From assembly GCA_032173965.1 (NCBI GenBank), contig CM063285.1:23967660-24031659 (forward strand): a stretch of DNA of 64,000 nucleotides, read 5' to 3'. Of the stretch, positions 40,728 to 53,634 are shown one piece after another (positions within the stretch are counted from its first letter, which is position 1; every line of letters begins with the position of its first letter). The position numbers and the translations under genes were made by a program. The notes beneath the pieces were generated by a model that was not told where the DNA came from, did no database searches, and saw only the letters and a program-made list of their open reading frames with translations. The DNA comes from Sitta carolinensis (Eukaryota; Chordata; Aves; Passeriformes; Sittidae).

Positions 40728-41599
40728 GTACATCCAGTGTCTCAGGTGTGGCAGTCTGATTGCATCTTTGTTGCAGTTCATGGGCGTTTCCTGGGAATTG
40801 CAGCTCTTTATCAGGTCTGTCCTGCAGCCCATCACAGCACAGAGCTAGCTGCCCTCTGCTATGGACAATGTTGAATAGAACTTCAGATAAAAGGGATTTC
40901 ATGTTATGCTTTTTAAAACAGTAATCTTGTGTTGCATTTAGAGTCTCATGTCAAGAGAACAAGGGGCTAAAAATGAGCAGAAGTCTACCTGCTGAAGAAA
41001 GGCAAGTCAAGCATTGCTATGAAACCTAGCAGAAAATGATGAAATTTAAGGCTTCGTTTCTATGAATTTGGCATCTGGCCAGGTTTTTTTGATAAAAGCA
41101 GAAAAAGGACATTTTGTTGGTTTGTGGCTCTTACTAGAAATCAATTCACAATTAGCCAGATACCTTTGCAAGGCAATCAAAAGTAAATGTAAATGAGGAT
41201 TAAAGGTCAAAGCTGAATGATGGAGAAATGTTAAGAAAGTGTAAGATGCTTTCCTGTTTTAAGTGTAGCTCTCTTTTAGATCCCTCTTTCCAGCAGAAAG
41301 AATGGAATGGTTGTAAACTAAATCCATCAATGGTGCTTCTCCTTCTCAACGCTTGAGCATGTTCAGTTACTCTGAAACTGTCAGTGAGAATATCCAAATC
41401 CAGTGATGTACTCTATCCTTACACACATAAGGTTACAATAGTAACCATGCAAATTTCAATACCACTGCTTTCAAAAGGTATCTCATTATACTGGAAAGGT
41501 GACTTTTTAAAAAAGAAATGGCTTTCTGATACGTTTGTGTGTTTTGTGTATTTTATTCTTCTTATCCTTAAAAGCTGTTAGTCTGATATACATGTGGTT

Positions 41600-41697
41600 C
41601 TTTTGCTTGTTTTTTTTTTTCTTTGTTTTGTTTTTGTTTTTTTTTTTTTTTTGTTTGTTTGGGGTTTTTTTGGGTTTTTTTTTTGCTTGGGGTTTTA
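41600..41697 (+). repeat. T/G-rich low-complexity tract
   Basis: Nearly 100 bp consist of T runs broken by G or C on the plus strand, including a long T run at about 41637-41652. Reading frames through it are repetitive Phe/Leu/Gly strings and not genes. Confidence 0.9.
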
Positions 41698-41804
41698 TGG
41701 AGGTGGAAACTTACTAGTTTTGAAGTAAAATTTACTGTGAGTCAAAAATGTTGGAAGAAAACCTTTTGCTTTCAAAACCAGTGTGAGAGTTCCATGTATG
41801 TCTG

Positions 41805-41873
41805 TATGTACATATATATATATATGTACATATATTACATGTGTAATATATACATGTATTGCATGCATAATAC
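41805..41873. repeat. AT-rich palindrome cluster
   Basis: A perfect 28-bp palindrome at 41805-41832 (arms begin TATGTACATA) is followed by smaller palindromic units: TATTACATGTGTAATA, ATACATGTAT and TGCATGCA. These could extrude cruciforms; simple-repeat slippage is the likely origin. Confidence 0.7.
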
Positions 41874-43476
41874 AATATTAATTGCAGTTGTTGTAAGATA
41901 AGAAAAAGAATTTCTACTAAATTCATTTGCTGCAGTAGAATTTCTTTTTCTCACAAACCATTTAAATATACATACTTAGGCTTTTCTGTCACTATATAAT
42001 GAGCACTGTTTTCTCCAGAATGCCACGTGATTGCTAAAGCTTATGTCCTTTTTCTGGTGTGCATATGTGTTTTACCAGCAACTGCTTACTAAAATGCTTA
42101 CTAAAATATTTCAGAAAATGGCTGGTCATCAAATTAATTCACACTGTTTTAGGAAGAAAAGTCTGAACTAGAAATTTAAATTTTTTTTTTTTTAGTAAAG
42201 TATCTAAAAACTAGTTAGTGTATTTATAGCTACATAGCAGTTAATATTTTGCAAATACAACTATAGTAGCTATGAGTTTTTATTATTTCTTGGGACATTT
42301 CATCAGTGTGGTAGCTGTACACTGTATTGGTAAATATTGATTTCTAAGTGGCATTTTTAAAGAGGAAATGCAAACTAAGCTGAAAATATATGTAAATCAA
42401 AATTATATCCTATAGCAGTTTTTAATATGCATAGTTAGGCTTTCTGACATGGAGCAAAGATATCTACACTTCTTTTTTAAACCTAAAATTTGCAGGGCTA
42501 AACTTTTTTATTTGTTTATTGCAAAGCTGACAGGTTTCTGCTCTAGGGATACCTTTATCAGGATATGACTTTCTTTTGAGGAATGAGAAGTTGTTCTGTT
42601 GCTTTGTCCCCAGAGGTGAAAATGCCAGGCTTTGTTAACAACAGAGGAATGTGTCCCTTTTTTCTTTTTTTCAAATAAACATGAAAGATGCAATCCTATC
42701 AGTTGCAATCATCTAAACATTTGTCATAAAATATTTTTGGATATTAGGAGACACTGATTTGCATAGAATTATTTATTTTGTCTGTTATTTTTTTTTTCTT
42801 TCTGAAATGTGTAAACAACTTAATATTGAAAACAGGTTAAATACTGATATTCCGTAGCTGCTATGCAATTAAGATGTTGAACGTACAGTGCTTTCATTTC
42901 AAAGATGAAAGCTTGTTTGCATTTCCTTGTTTATAAGTTTGCATTTCCAGAATAGTGTGTTGTTTTATCTCTATACTTAATAGGAGCAATCATTTTGGAT
43001 GTGTAGATGTGAAGCTGTATGTGTGGATTATTTTCATACTGTAAGCACATATGACCTAGGATAATACTGAATTGTTTTCAGAGTTTATCTCTTTGTAGAC
43101 CAAACGATCATTTCAGATTAGCTTCATATTATGCTTCAGAATTCTATTTGATAAGAGGATTTTGTTTTTGGAAATGATGTCATAGAAGATATGTCATCTC
43201 TCATATTGCAGAAAAAAGTTTTCAGTGAAGGAAAATAATTCCAGCCAATTAGATTTTTTTCACTCATTCCACTTATATTTTGTCATTGTCCCAATTTCCT
43301 CACTGTTGTAAGCAATGCGTTTTAAACAATCCAGCTATTTTCACTTGAAAGTACTGCTTGATCGCATTGTTTAATTTTATGTCCGAAACCATGTTGGTTG
43401 AAGGGCCCAATGGATGACAGGATATGCCAACTCAGATATTCAGTATGCTTATACAATTTTTTCCTTGCCTCTGCAG

Positions 43477-43643
43477 CTGTAAGCACAAGGTGTACTTGGA
43501 GGCACTACCAAACACTAGCATCATCATCCCCTTTCATAACGAAGGCTGGACCTCGCTCTTGCGCACGATCCACAGCATCATCAACCGCACTCCAGACAGC
43601 CTCATCGCCGAGATCATTCTGGTGGATGACTTCAGTGACAGAG
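43477..43643 (+). CDS. GALNTL6: GALNTL6 coding exon 3 of 3 in window (start of GT-A catalytic domain)
   Basis: This 167-nt internal exon lies between acceptor TGCAG and donor GTAAGG. One base completes an Asn codon, 55 codons follow, and it ends with one base of the next codon. The protein reads [20 protein letters not shown], then [19 protein letters not shown], then [29 protein letters not shown] and [10 protein letters not shown] are the first strands and loops of the family-27 GT-A fold that bind the UDP part of UDP-GalNAc. The DxH manganese site is not in the window, so catalytic competence cannot be judged. N-T-S and N-R-T sequons are present, the latter followed by Pro. The exon is rich in C-ending codons and has seven CpG, unlike the flanking DNA. 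It is about residues 129-185 of the human protein. Confidence 0.97.
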
Positions 43644-46600
43644 GTAAGGCCCAGCTGGTCCTTTCAGCTTGAAATTTAGGCAGTGTGGTCCAGAGCAAAA
43701 CTAAAGAAAGGGATGTAGAAACAGCCTTGAAGTACACTTTGATTGTTAGCAGGAATAAACATTTATAAGATGGTTTTGTTTTACTTGGCATGAATACTGA
43801 AATTCACGTCAAAGGGAAGACTGTCAACTGTTAATTAGCCTTTATTAACGTTGTGTTTTGACTGTTGTTACTGAAATACTGCCGTTTTCAGTATTTCTTC
43901 GTCTTTTCCCTACACTTCTCTTTTACTCTGAAAATAAATCAACTTTGACCATTTTGGATACAACTCATTAGCTTTTGATCCTGGAATTTCATTCAGCTAG
44001 GCAGATTCACATACTAGTACAAAACAGCCATACAGAGAAATGAGGTTCTTTTAAATGGAATATGAAAAAAATGCTTTGGAATAGTTGATCAAGATTTGCA
44101 TCATTTATATATAGTAAAATTAAGAGGACTTCAATCACTTAATGTCTTATGCTACCATTGCTTCTTGAATGCATCATAAAAAAATCAATGCCTCAAGTTC
44201 CTTAAATGAATTTTAACAGTTCTTTAGGTAACATTCCTCCATGAAAAGGACATGGACAGGAAATAGGGTGGTTTTTTTCAAATTTCAGTTCATCCAGTAG
44301 AAGTTTAAGCATGAAGATGTTTGACTTTGGTGTTTCTTGGGGATAGGTTTTCTCTTTCTATTGCAACATCAGTTTCTGGCATGTATGTGAGCTTTGTTCC
44401 AAGCAGACTGATAGCAAAAGACAGAATTGTACCCTTTGCTAATGTTTTACTTAAAACCTTTGCTTCAGCTAGGAACTTAGAGGAGCAGATTTCTGACCTA
44501 ATGTTTTAAGAAGCCCCTAGGTGAGTGAGAGAAATATCAGTAGAGTGCTGCAGTAGCAGAACCATTTTTGTAAGATTTTTTTTCAATTTGATATGTCAGG
44601 GTTTAGAAAGATAAATGCTGCACACATCTGTTTTGCCCTCTCATATCTGCTGGTTTACTTGCAATATGTCCTTTGATGAATGACCTCTCGATCTGTAATG
44701 CAATTTAAGTGAAATTGTAAAGTAAGTACGGTTCTGACTATTCTATGTTTATGAAATCTAGGCCACAGATTAAAGTTTTTGAGAGCAGACCTGTAAAACA
44801 GCATGACCAGGCTGTTTCTGCAGGCTGACAATTTCCTAGCAATAAACAACTCATGGGGAAGTCTGTAAGTTCGTTTTATGAGGTATCTGACAAGTAAAAA
44901 AGCTTTTTCTTTCCCCCCCACTTTTTTTTTTTTTCCTGAAATAGTAGCTATTGAGGCCATACTTGCTCAATATGGTAATAATGTAGCATTTTTAAATGAA
45001 TATACTAATCACTGTTGTTGATACATTTTAAAATATGTTACTGTTTTATAAAGCTTTTCTAATTCCAGGTTACTAGTAAAAGGATTTATGTCAGTAAACA
45101 AGCTCTTGCTCTTTCTTGGATGCTCTTAGTTTCTGCTAATTGCTGAAAGTAAGATTATTGCTATAACACTATAAACATCTCCACAGTCTTCTTCATTTCC
45201 AGTTGTATAAAGCTCTGATTTTCAGTGGAACAGTTTTCAGCTGGAAGAAGTGGTTCATCTAGCATGGAAACATTTACAAAAGCGTTTAACAGAAGTTTGA
45301 AAAACTGAAAGAAATCTACAAAGTAGACTTACATAAAGCTGGACCTAGAAGTGTTGTATCAGTAAAACAATTTCCTTCTGTTTATTTGAGTTATTAAAAT
45401 AAGGTTCAGAAATGTGCTTGTGAATGTTTACCAATTTTGAACATATTTCATACTCTATGTTTTAAGAGAGAACACAAGAAAAATCTGCTGCAGTCTCTAC
45501 TCTGAATTCAGTAACATTGGCTTTGAGGTCAGTTGAATCGTTTTGGTACACCTGAAGTCATTTTGTTGTACTTGTGATCCTCTGAATTTTTCTTAACTGA
45601 GACAATACTGTTTTCTTGTGCTCTTTTTTCTCTTTTGTGAGGTGGTCACGCATTATAGAGTTGGTTTATTTTATGTTAAGAAAATGCTGACTGATATCTG
45701 TCTCTTCCCAGTTCATAAAATAATCTGTTTTTATACCCTTAGTTGCCTTTCTGAGACTGAGAGGAGTAAAGCAGCATGAAAAATATTGAAACCAGATTAG
45801 GCAAAAAAAAATTAAGTTTGTATGTTCAGATGTTGTCAAAACTCAGAATCATTGCAAGCAAAGTTTACTGCTGTGTTGACATAGTTTAGTGATTAGTGAT
45901 AAATTCAGATCCCTTTTCCTTATGTATATTTTCTTTACGAAGCGGAATATGCCATATACCTGACAAATTACTATTATTTTGCAAAATCAGTTATACATTA
46001 TTAAAGTGATGTGTATGCTGGTCTAGTTCCATAACTTCATATTATAAGAGGAGAGTTTTTTGTTAGCAATCTAAACATACTGTGGAGATAGCCAAAAATG
46101 AAAATGAGGTATTTCAATAACACTGGTATTTTAAAAGTAGTGATCAAATGACACACACTTTAGAGAGAAGTTTTCTGTTAATCCTTCTGCTCCTTTTTAC
46201 AAACATCTAGAAAGGTATGACAAGTCAGTTCCTATTAGAAGCAGTGAATGAGGAAAAAGAAGAAATTTGAAAGCTGTGTAAAAGTTAAAAAAAAAAGTCT
46301 CCAGCCTTTTTCCTTCTTTTTAACTAATGCAAATAAAAGTACTGAAATGCACTTAAGAAAACTCTTCATAACAAATTATGAAAGTTTTTTTGTGAATAGC
46401 TAGATACTAGGAGTATGCTGGTTTGTCTGCAGAGTTACATGCAAGCCTTTGTTTTATTCAGAAGCACTCCTTTGGCTTTTATGATCAAAACTAAAATCTT
46501 TAGATAGTTTGTGCATAATATTTAGCATAAATTATGATGTTTAGATGTTATGAAAGTAAAAGGACAGCGACGCATCTTTAAATATCCATATAATGCAGAT

Positions 46601-49600
46601 TAAAGGCTTGGTATCATGAGGGAAGGAAGCAAATGTTATGAAACTTGAAAGTGCAGTATCTATGGACAGATTTAATATAAAATACTGTATGAAGATTGCA
46701 AGTTATCTGTAACAGAAGGAAATGTAGATTTAAATATAGGTACAAAATTGCAAGATTTCTTTATTCATGTAATTTATAGAGAGTGTTTGTATTTAAAACT
46801 TATGAAGCAACAGGTAGAAGAAAAATGTCTGATATAGTGGAATTCTGTTTCAGCAAATATAACAGCTTTGATTTATACTGTAAACACAAATGGCTGAATG
46901 TTGGTGTACTGGTTAGATGAAAGGGGACTGAATCTAGAGTTCTTTGGGGCTCTAATAAATGTAAAATAAACACGTTGTCATTTAATAAACACTATAAAAG
47001 AGAGGAAAATAATAGGCTTCTACTTAGTTTGCCTTAGAAAGCTATGGATACAATAAGGGTACATTTTAGGGATGTTACCAAAAGTGTTTCTGATTATGTG
47101 ATAGAATTGGGGTTGCAAATCCAGTACCTGATTCATATAAGCTCTATATTTCAAACTCAAAGTTAAAATCCTATAAGTTTTAGTGTTACCCACCATAGAA
47201 AATGAACCTTTATGTTGGAGATACTGCAGTCATTATCTGTGTTGTTATCTGCAGTGGCTTTGTGTGCAGCTCTAGTTCTGTGATCCTGGTTTCTGGGAAA
47301 ATGAGCCTTGTGGAAAGTGCCTTTTCTTTCTGGGAAGGTTTTGGGGTTTGTGTAAAGGATGTGTAAAACGAAAGGTGGGGAGGATTGGTTTGCAGCTTTG
47401 ACTTCATAAAGATTGAGTGTTTCTTGTTGACGTAGTTTGTTCTGCAGTCAATCTATCAGCAGACAGATCTCTGAAAATGGGTAAGAATCAGAATATGGGT
47501 GTCAGCTTTAATGGAAAGGACAAAATGAAAAAGGAAAGAAGTTTTCATTCGTTCAGTTATGGAACAGCTTGCATTTAGGGAGGATTACTAAAAATTCTAA
47601 TGTTCTAATTTTAATGTCTTAAAACTTTGGGGAGACATAGATTTGCATAATTCATTAGTTAAACAGTTTGTGTTGGTTGCCGGCACATGATGGATTTGTA
47701 CATCAACTTTGATTTCTTTTTTGTGTTTTAATTACTTTATTAGCATAGTCAGACCTGTAAACTGTTACTAACCTGGTATATGCCCATGAATACGAAGTTG
47801 ACTTGCGAAGCATTTTGACTTTACCCCATAGTTCTTGAACCATTTCAGCACCTATGATAAGAAAAAATAAACAATGCCACAGCCAACAATAAATTTATCA
47901 ATGGTAACAATTATGTGGCAGTATTTTAGTTTGAAAAAAACCCCTCTGATTTGCCAAGGGAAAAAAATAATTCAAAAACTTAGTAGCCAACAGCTTCTTC
48001 CCCAACCAGTTCCTGTCACTTGTAATAAACTGTTTTTTTGGTAGAAAATGATCAACTAGGAAAAATATTCCCTGGTGTTGATGAGCCAGTCCCTTCTCAT
48101 ATTGCTGTCTCATATTATGTTCTCCTGTATCTGTCTCCTTGCTTAGGTCTGTTTTCTGCATCATTTATTTCAGAGCATCATGGAGTCCCCTATCCAGGTA
48201 CCATAAGGCTTGTGTCAGACCTCTAAAAAGCCCAGCTTATTAACATGGAAGTCTGTGCAAAAGCAATGCTGTAGCTGTGACTGCTTCGTCAGAGCTGTAG
48301 TTGGTCAGTGAACTTCAGTGCCAGTAACGTGCTTTTTTTCTGTGAACGTGGAAGATGGCCTGATGTGTGACTGGGGTTTTTTAAACTGTAGTTCTGTAAA
48401 CTACATTGGTCATATTGTGCCATAATGGTAGAATAAGGGAAGAGAGTTTGTGCTAAAAGCAAAGCTACTCTATCAGACTATCTGATTGCACCACTTTCCA
48501 CTGAAGGAATACACACTATTGCATGAAGTTGAAATTCCCTGTTTTTTGTTTTAGACAGCTTATGTACATGTCATTGAAATTCAAATGTATGGATGCTTGG
48601 CTTCAGATCATGGATAGATGTAACTTTCTGATGCAATGAAAGTTATATTGTCCGAGTGACTGTCTTTTCATAGAAAAGCTCTGCTATATACAGAAAGTCT
48701 CAGTATGATGAAAGCTCGTGTCTCCAAAAACTGCAATGTTAGGCATAGCTCATGTAAGACGTTATTAATGACAAAGAAAGGATGAATCCACTTATAAATC
48801 TGTTGGGTTTTAGACAAATAGTTACACCTGAAACACACAGCCTTAGTGGCTGGGAAACCTGTTGCTGCAGTCAAGTAATTATACAAAGGTAATGACAGAT
48901 GTTTTCTTCTTACTAAGGAATTTTTAGTGGCTTAATGCAGCATCCTGGAACCCAGAGTGATCCCAGCAACTTGAGTTGCACTGTTCATTTCACTGATAGC
49001 ATGAGCAAAACTTACCTGAAGCAGAATTTAATACAGCAAAGTTTTCAAGTCATGTTGACCTTAATATTAACATATTACTGCGTAGTGTGTACTACATCAG
49101 AAAAAAAAAAAAGTCTTAACTTTTAAACCTATATAAAGATCAGTCTCATATTTTTAAATGATTTTAAAAAAGGAAAAAGCCAAATAGAAAATGAAACAAA
49201 TTCAGTTTCAAGATGTCTGTATTGACTGGAGATCTAAGTAAATGCAGGATTTGCAATTTTATGCTTGTGATATTGAGCTATAAAATGCCACTTTCATTTC
49301 CTCTACAATGCACTCAGTTACTTGAATTTCATGAAACTTGGACTTGCTTCTGGTCAAAATACTATCACTGTGAAATGTAGAACTTAAAAGATATCTGTGC
49401 ATAGGTTGGGATAAACTGATTTGAATCTGTAATACCTAGTTTTCTGTTCTTCACTCTACATTCTCAATTTTGATAATTTAACATTATCAATTCTGCTGTG
49501 GAGATTTTCTTCTGAAATGACAGAGTACAAGATTTTACCTTCAGCTCCTTGATGTACCTTGCAATAGGAATTTCATTACTGAGGGCATTTTGACTTGGCA

Positions 49601-52600
49601 GAATGGCTTTACCAGTGGTAAAAGAAAGGGTTGGCCTGAGGTTGGTGAGAGTTCAGCTCAGGAGAATAATGGTCATTTTGAAGGCAACTGTAGCTTATCT
49701 CAAAATACATTTCATTTGCTGGAATAGAAGTATTGTCATGTGGTGAGAAAGTGAGAGGTGGGAAGAATTTCAACTGAAGTTTTACACTTTACCTAGACAG
49801 AATTGAGAATATGTCTGCATTTGGATAAATTTAGTACTATCTCCCACATCCCAGTGCTGCCTGCACTCGGGGAACTCAAATACAGCTTGGCTGTAAAAAT
49901 GAAAACTCCAGTGAGGAAATATTAATATGAGAACAAATTCTTATTTTTCACATAGTTGATCAAATTGGTTATAAAAGATAAGTCATTTCAGTTTTGAGCA
50001 CATGTGGAGTTAGAGTACAAAGCTTTTGTTTCTACAAGCTCTGTATTGGTCAGTGTGTCGTTAGTCACCCACACTATGAAATGCTTTCTGGATATGCATC
50101 ATGATTCCACACTGCATCCCTTTTGAGTGTGAACATGTGAGGAATTCTTGAGATGGAACCAATGAGTGCCCTGTACTTAGCAAGATTATGGTTGTCAATT
50201 CTAAAAAGTGTTATGCAATGCTTGTTTCAACTGTGATTCATGAGATACCTGAAGTAAATCTGGATTTAAAGCAGTACAGTTACTCTGAGTAATTTTGAAA
50301 TAATAGAAGCACATTTATTCATCTGGCAATTTTTTCTACTATGCTTCTCAGCTTTGGTTTACATTTCCTTAAGGTTAAATTGAATTATGATTGAATTTAC
50401 AGTATTTTGAAATTCCTCATATGGAATACTCAAATTTGATCTTGTAAACTGGAAGATTTCTAACTCTCCATAAACATTGATTTCTGCATTGGCTTTTCTC
50501 TGAAACATGAGCTGTTTACTTTCCAATTGAAAAATAATTATATTGCAGTAATAGACTATACAACTTGACAAGAAACTTGAGCAATTAGCTTGCGATTATC
50601 TTCTTCAGCTTCAGATAATGAACTGTGGAAAAGATGCACATTAGTTTCTGAAAAATTTGAAAAAATGAAAAATGGAAATCTTAGACCTTTCCCTACATTT
50701 CTTCTTGTCTAAGCTTCTTAATTTTTTATTTCTCTTTGTAAGCTTTAACAAATTTTATTGTCTTATTTTTGTTAAGCAGTTCTTAACTAGTATTCCAAAT
50801 GTATTACTTTCACAACTTCACTGAGTAGTGTAATAAAGATATTAACTAATATTTGCATCTTCAAATGATATGTCCCCTGAATATTCGCAGTTAAAACCTG
50901 CAGACAGATGATGTAGGATGGGAGCTGAAGTCTTTTGCTTTGGACTTTCTGCAAACATTCCATCTGATCAAATCCAAACTGATCAATTTTTCTTTTCTGA
51001 ATGGTGCTTTGTTAATAGGAATCAGGAGAATAGGCCTGAGATCTTATAAAGTATCGTTTTTCATAAGCTAGTCAACTAGATTTTGCTGTAGTATCAAGAG
51101 AAAGGATTCTTGCCCAATATTAGTTGACTTATGTTGAAAATTTCCTGTTATTTAAAATTGAAATTTATTTATTGTCCTTTTCATGCATGGGTGTTGTTTC
51201 AATGTTATCTTTAAATAACTCATTATCTTCTCATTGTACACAGAAAGAGAGAGCCACTTTCAGTTTTCAAAGTTCATTGCAGTATAATAAAGTGTTACAT
51301 GCTTTCGAATTGACATCCTAGTAGTCCAGTCAAGGTTATCTTAATTGCAACATTTGAGTTCATCTAAGTAGACTTTGAAAATATATTTTACCTTTCCAGA
51401 ATGTAGACTTTCAAGTAAGCTTGTAATCATCAAGCAAAATAACATCCTCAAAGAATAGGCAATAGTATTGTCCCTAGCTACATTTTATGCATCTTAAAGA
51501 AAATAGTTTCAGAAAACTTTTTATTTCATTTTATTGTATTTTGAGTTTTGTTTTGTCCTTTTTTTCCATTTTCAAATCATGGGTGAGCCTGAAACCTGCT
51601 AATATTCCAAATATATTATCAATAACATAAGAGAAGTTGTTTTCCTGTTCATTCACTGGTAGTGAGCTTCACATTAAGTAAGAGGGGAAAAAGAATGTGG
51701 GTGGTATAAGGAAAACTGTGAAGTGATCAAAGCATGAAATTATGATTGTCACTCATATGAGAATTTTAAGCCCAGAATTCTGGTAACTAAAACACTTCGT
51801 TTTACTAAAAGGTCTGTAAAAGTCCTTTCAGTCAAATATGGGGTATAAATAGTTTCTAATAAGTGCCCTGGGAGATGAGTGGGAGAACATTGATTTGGTT
51901 GCTAATTAAATACCTTTTTGTTGGTTTTTTTCTTCCCCAAACTACATGCCTTTGTCTTTTCTAGGCTGATCTTTATATGTAGGATTGCTAACAAGTGTTT
52001 AGTTTACAAATCTTAACACATCCTAAAGAATGCAGAAAAATCCTGTAATGAGGTTAGCAGATGAATGCCTTCAAAGCTTTATACACGAAGAACGAAGGTT
52101 TGTCCTGCCCTATTATTTTCGGTAGCCCTGACAAAATCAGACACATTTAAGGAGTTCTAATAGATATTCTGACCTTGCTTCACTGATGGAGTAAAACAGT
52201 TAATAATTTCCATTCAAGTATAGTCTATTTCAGTGAAAGCAAATGAATAAACAAACATAAAAAAGCTTAGAGAATATTTTTTAGTGTATTGAGAGCTGAA
52301 ATTCATCTATATTAATTTAATCTTGATGCTTTTCTTTTGAGATAACCCAGTACATAATTGGACAGCAGTTGTTTCTCGTGATTCTTTCCTGGATAATGGC
52401 AAGCAGTTCCCCCATCATTTTTATCTATTTTATTTATTTATTCTGAATAAATGGAGTCCCTGTTGCCAAAAGCATCTATTTGTTTAGTGTTGTATATGTT
52501 TATGCAGATTTTTGGTTTTTGCAGTCAAAAATCAAAAGTGTACTTATGCATGTTCGTTCATAGCTCCGTGCATCTTCAGTGTCTCATAGGAAGATTTTGT

Positions 52601-53382
52601 GACATAAGGAATTGTCTAGTTACAAATCTTCATGTACAAAAATGCAATCATAATTTTGATTAACTTGAAAAGGAATGTTGTTGCTCTCAGAAATTGATAT
52701 CCAGACATTCAGTCAACTTTGGGGGCTTTTCTGTGTGTGCTGATTTTCCAAATAGAGCTCATGTATCTTTCAGACAGATGGGCAATTTTATGAAGCTTAT
52801 AAATGGCTGAAAGCTTTAATGGCTCTGTCACGTGCAGTTTGATTTTAAATGCTACTGATTCGTGAAAAAAGCATTAATAACTTGTATTGAGCAATTACAA
52901 AGTATTATTTTAATAAAACTGGGTCAAACTATGTTTTCTAAATTAAAATAAGTTCCATATGCAGTGGAAAGTTGTGGTGAAGAAGAATGACAGAAGCGAA
53001 ACGTGATTTGCTACATACAAAGAGCTTTTAGCATTCTCCTCTGCCTTCTCAAGTTACAGATATAAACTCATTTTACTTGGGGTGGTGATTTTTTTCCCCT
53101 TTTTTATCCAGTTGTATGTTTATGCATTATGAGAGCAAGTACACACTTTGGCTTTTGCAGCTTTGCAGGGCTGCTGCAAAATTGAGACACCCAGCACACA
53201 GAGGCAAACAAATATGTTGATTTCATTTATGGTCAGTGACTTTGCAACCTTTTTTCAGCTGCTGTAGGAACCCTTATATCTGCCCTCCTCACAAGTTCAA
53301 GAAAATATGCATTAGGATAAATGGAGAAGTGTTTCATGAAAGCAGAATGTACTGCACAATACGGAAAATCCTAACCATTTAG

Positions 53383-53455
53383 AACAGGTGATTGCTGGGG
53401 ATTTTGCTTTTATAATTTATAAATTTTATAACAGGTGATTGCTGGGGATTTTGCT
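53383..53455 (+). repeat. 26-bp direct repeat, two perfect copies
   Basis: A 26-bp unit beginning AACAGGTGATTGC and ending GGATTTTGCT is present at 53383-53408 and again at 53430-53455 without mismatch, separated by 21 bp of AT-rich sequence. Perfect identity suggests a recent duplication. Confidence 0.9.
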
Positions 53456-53581
53456 ATAGAAAACCCTTCTAGTCACACTGATGAAATGTCCTGAAAACTT
53501 GTGCATGGCATTCAGGGATGAAGGCTTTCCAGTCTATGCTGACTTCTGGCTTTCAAAGTTGAGTGTTGCTATTGCCAGAGT

Positions 53582-53634
53582 GGGGGTGGGGGGAAAGGGT
53601 GATGTTGGGGAGATTTGGGGTTTGATTGTTGGGG
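53582..53634 (+). other. Strong G-quadruplex motif
   Basis: G runs lie at 53582-53586, 53588-53593, 53597-53599, 53607-53610, 53617-53620 and 53631-53634, with loops of 1, 3, 7, 6 and 10 bases. The first five runs satisfy the classical pattern. It is on the sense strand of GALNTL6, so it would also exist in the intronic RNA. Confidence 0.7.

Larger units (their letters stand above)
26732..43476 (+). other. GALNTL6: GALNTL6 intron of 16.7 kb
   Basis: GT-AG intron with a strong donor (AAGTATGT) and an acceptor behind a pyrimidine tract ending CTCTGCAG. It contains an ERVL-like LTR 5' fragment near 28978-29060, a CR1 3' end at about 30970-31543, a CR1 internal fragment at about 34145-34325, an A18 run at 38304-38321, a T/G-rich tract at about 41600-41697 and palindromic AT sequence at 41805-41873. 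A 12-bp inverted repeat spans 27249-27348. The rest is AT-rich sequence in which I recognise nothing. Confidence 0.9.

Noticed and set aside
41535..41717. Phe/Leu-rich frame resembling a membrane segment
   Set aside because: It is a direct translation of the T/G-rich low-complexity tract.
44655..44960. 101-codon minus-strand frame
   Set aside because: No family, splice signal or coding bias is recognisable; a frame of this length is expected by chance in 64 kb.
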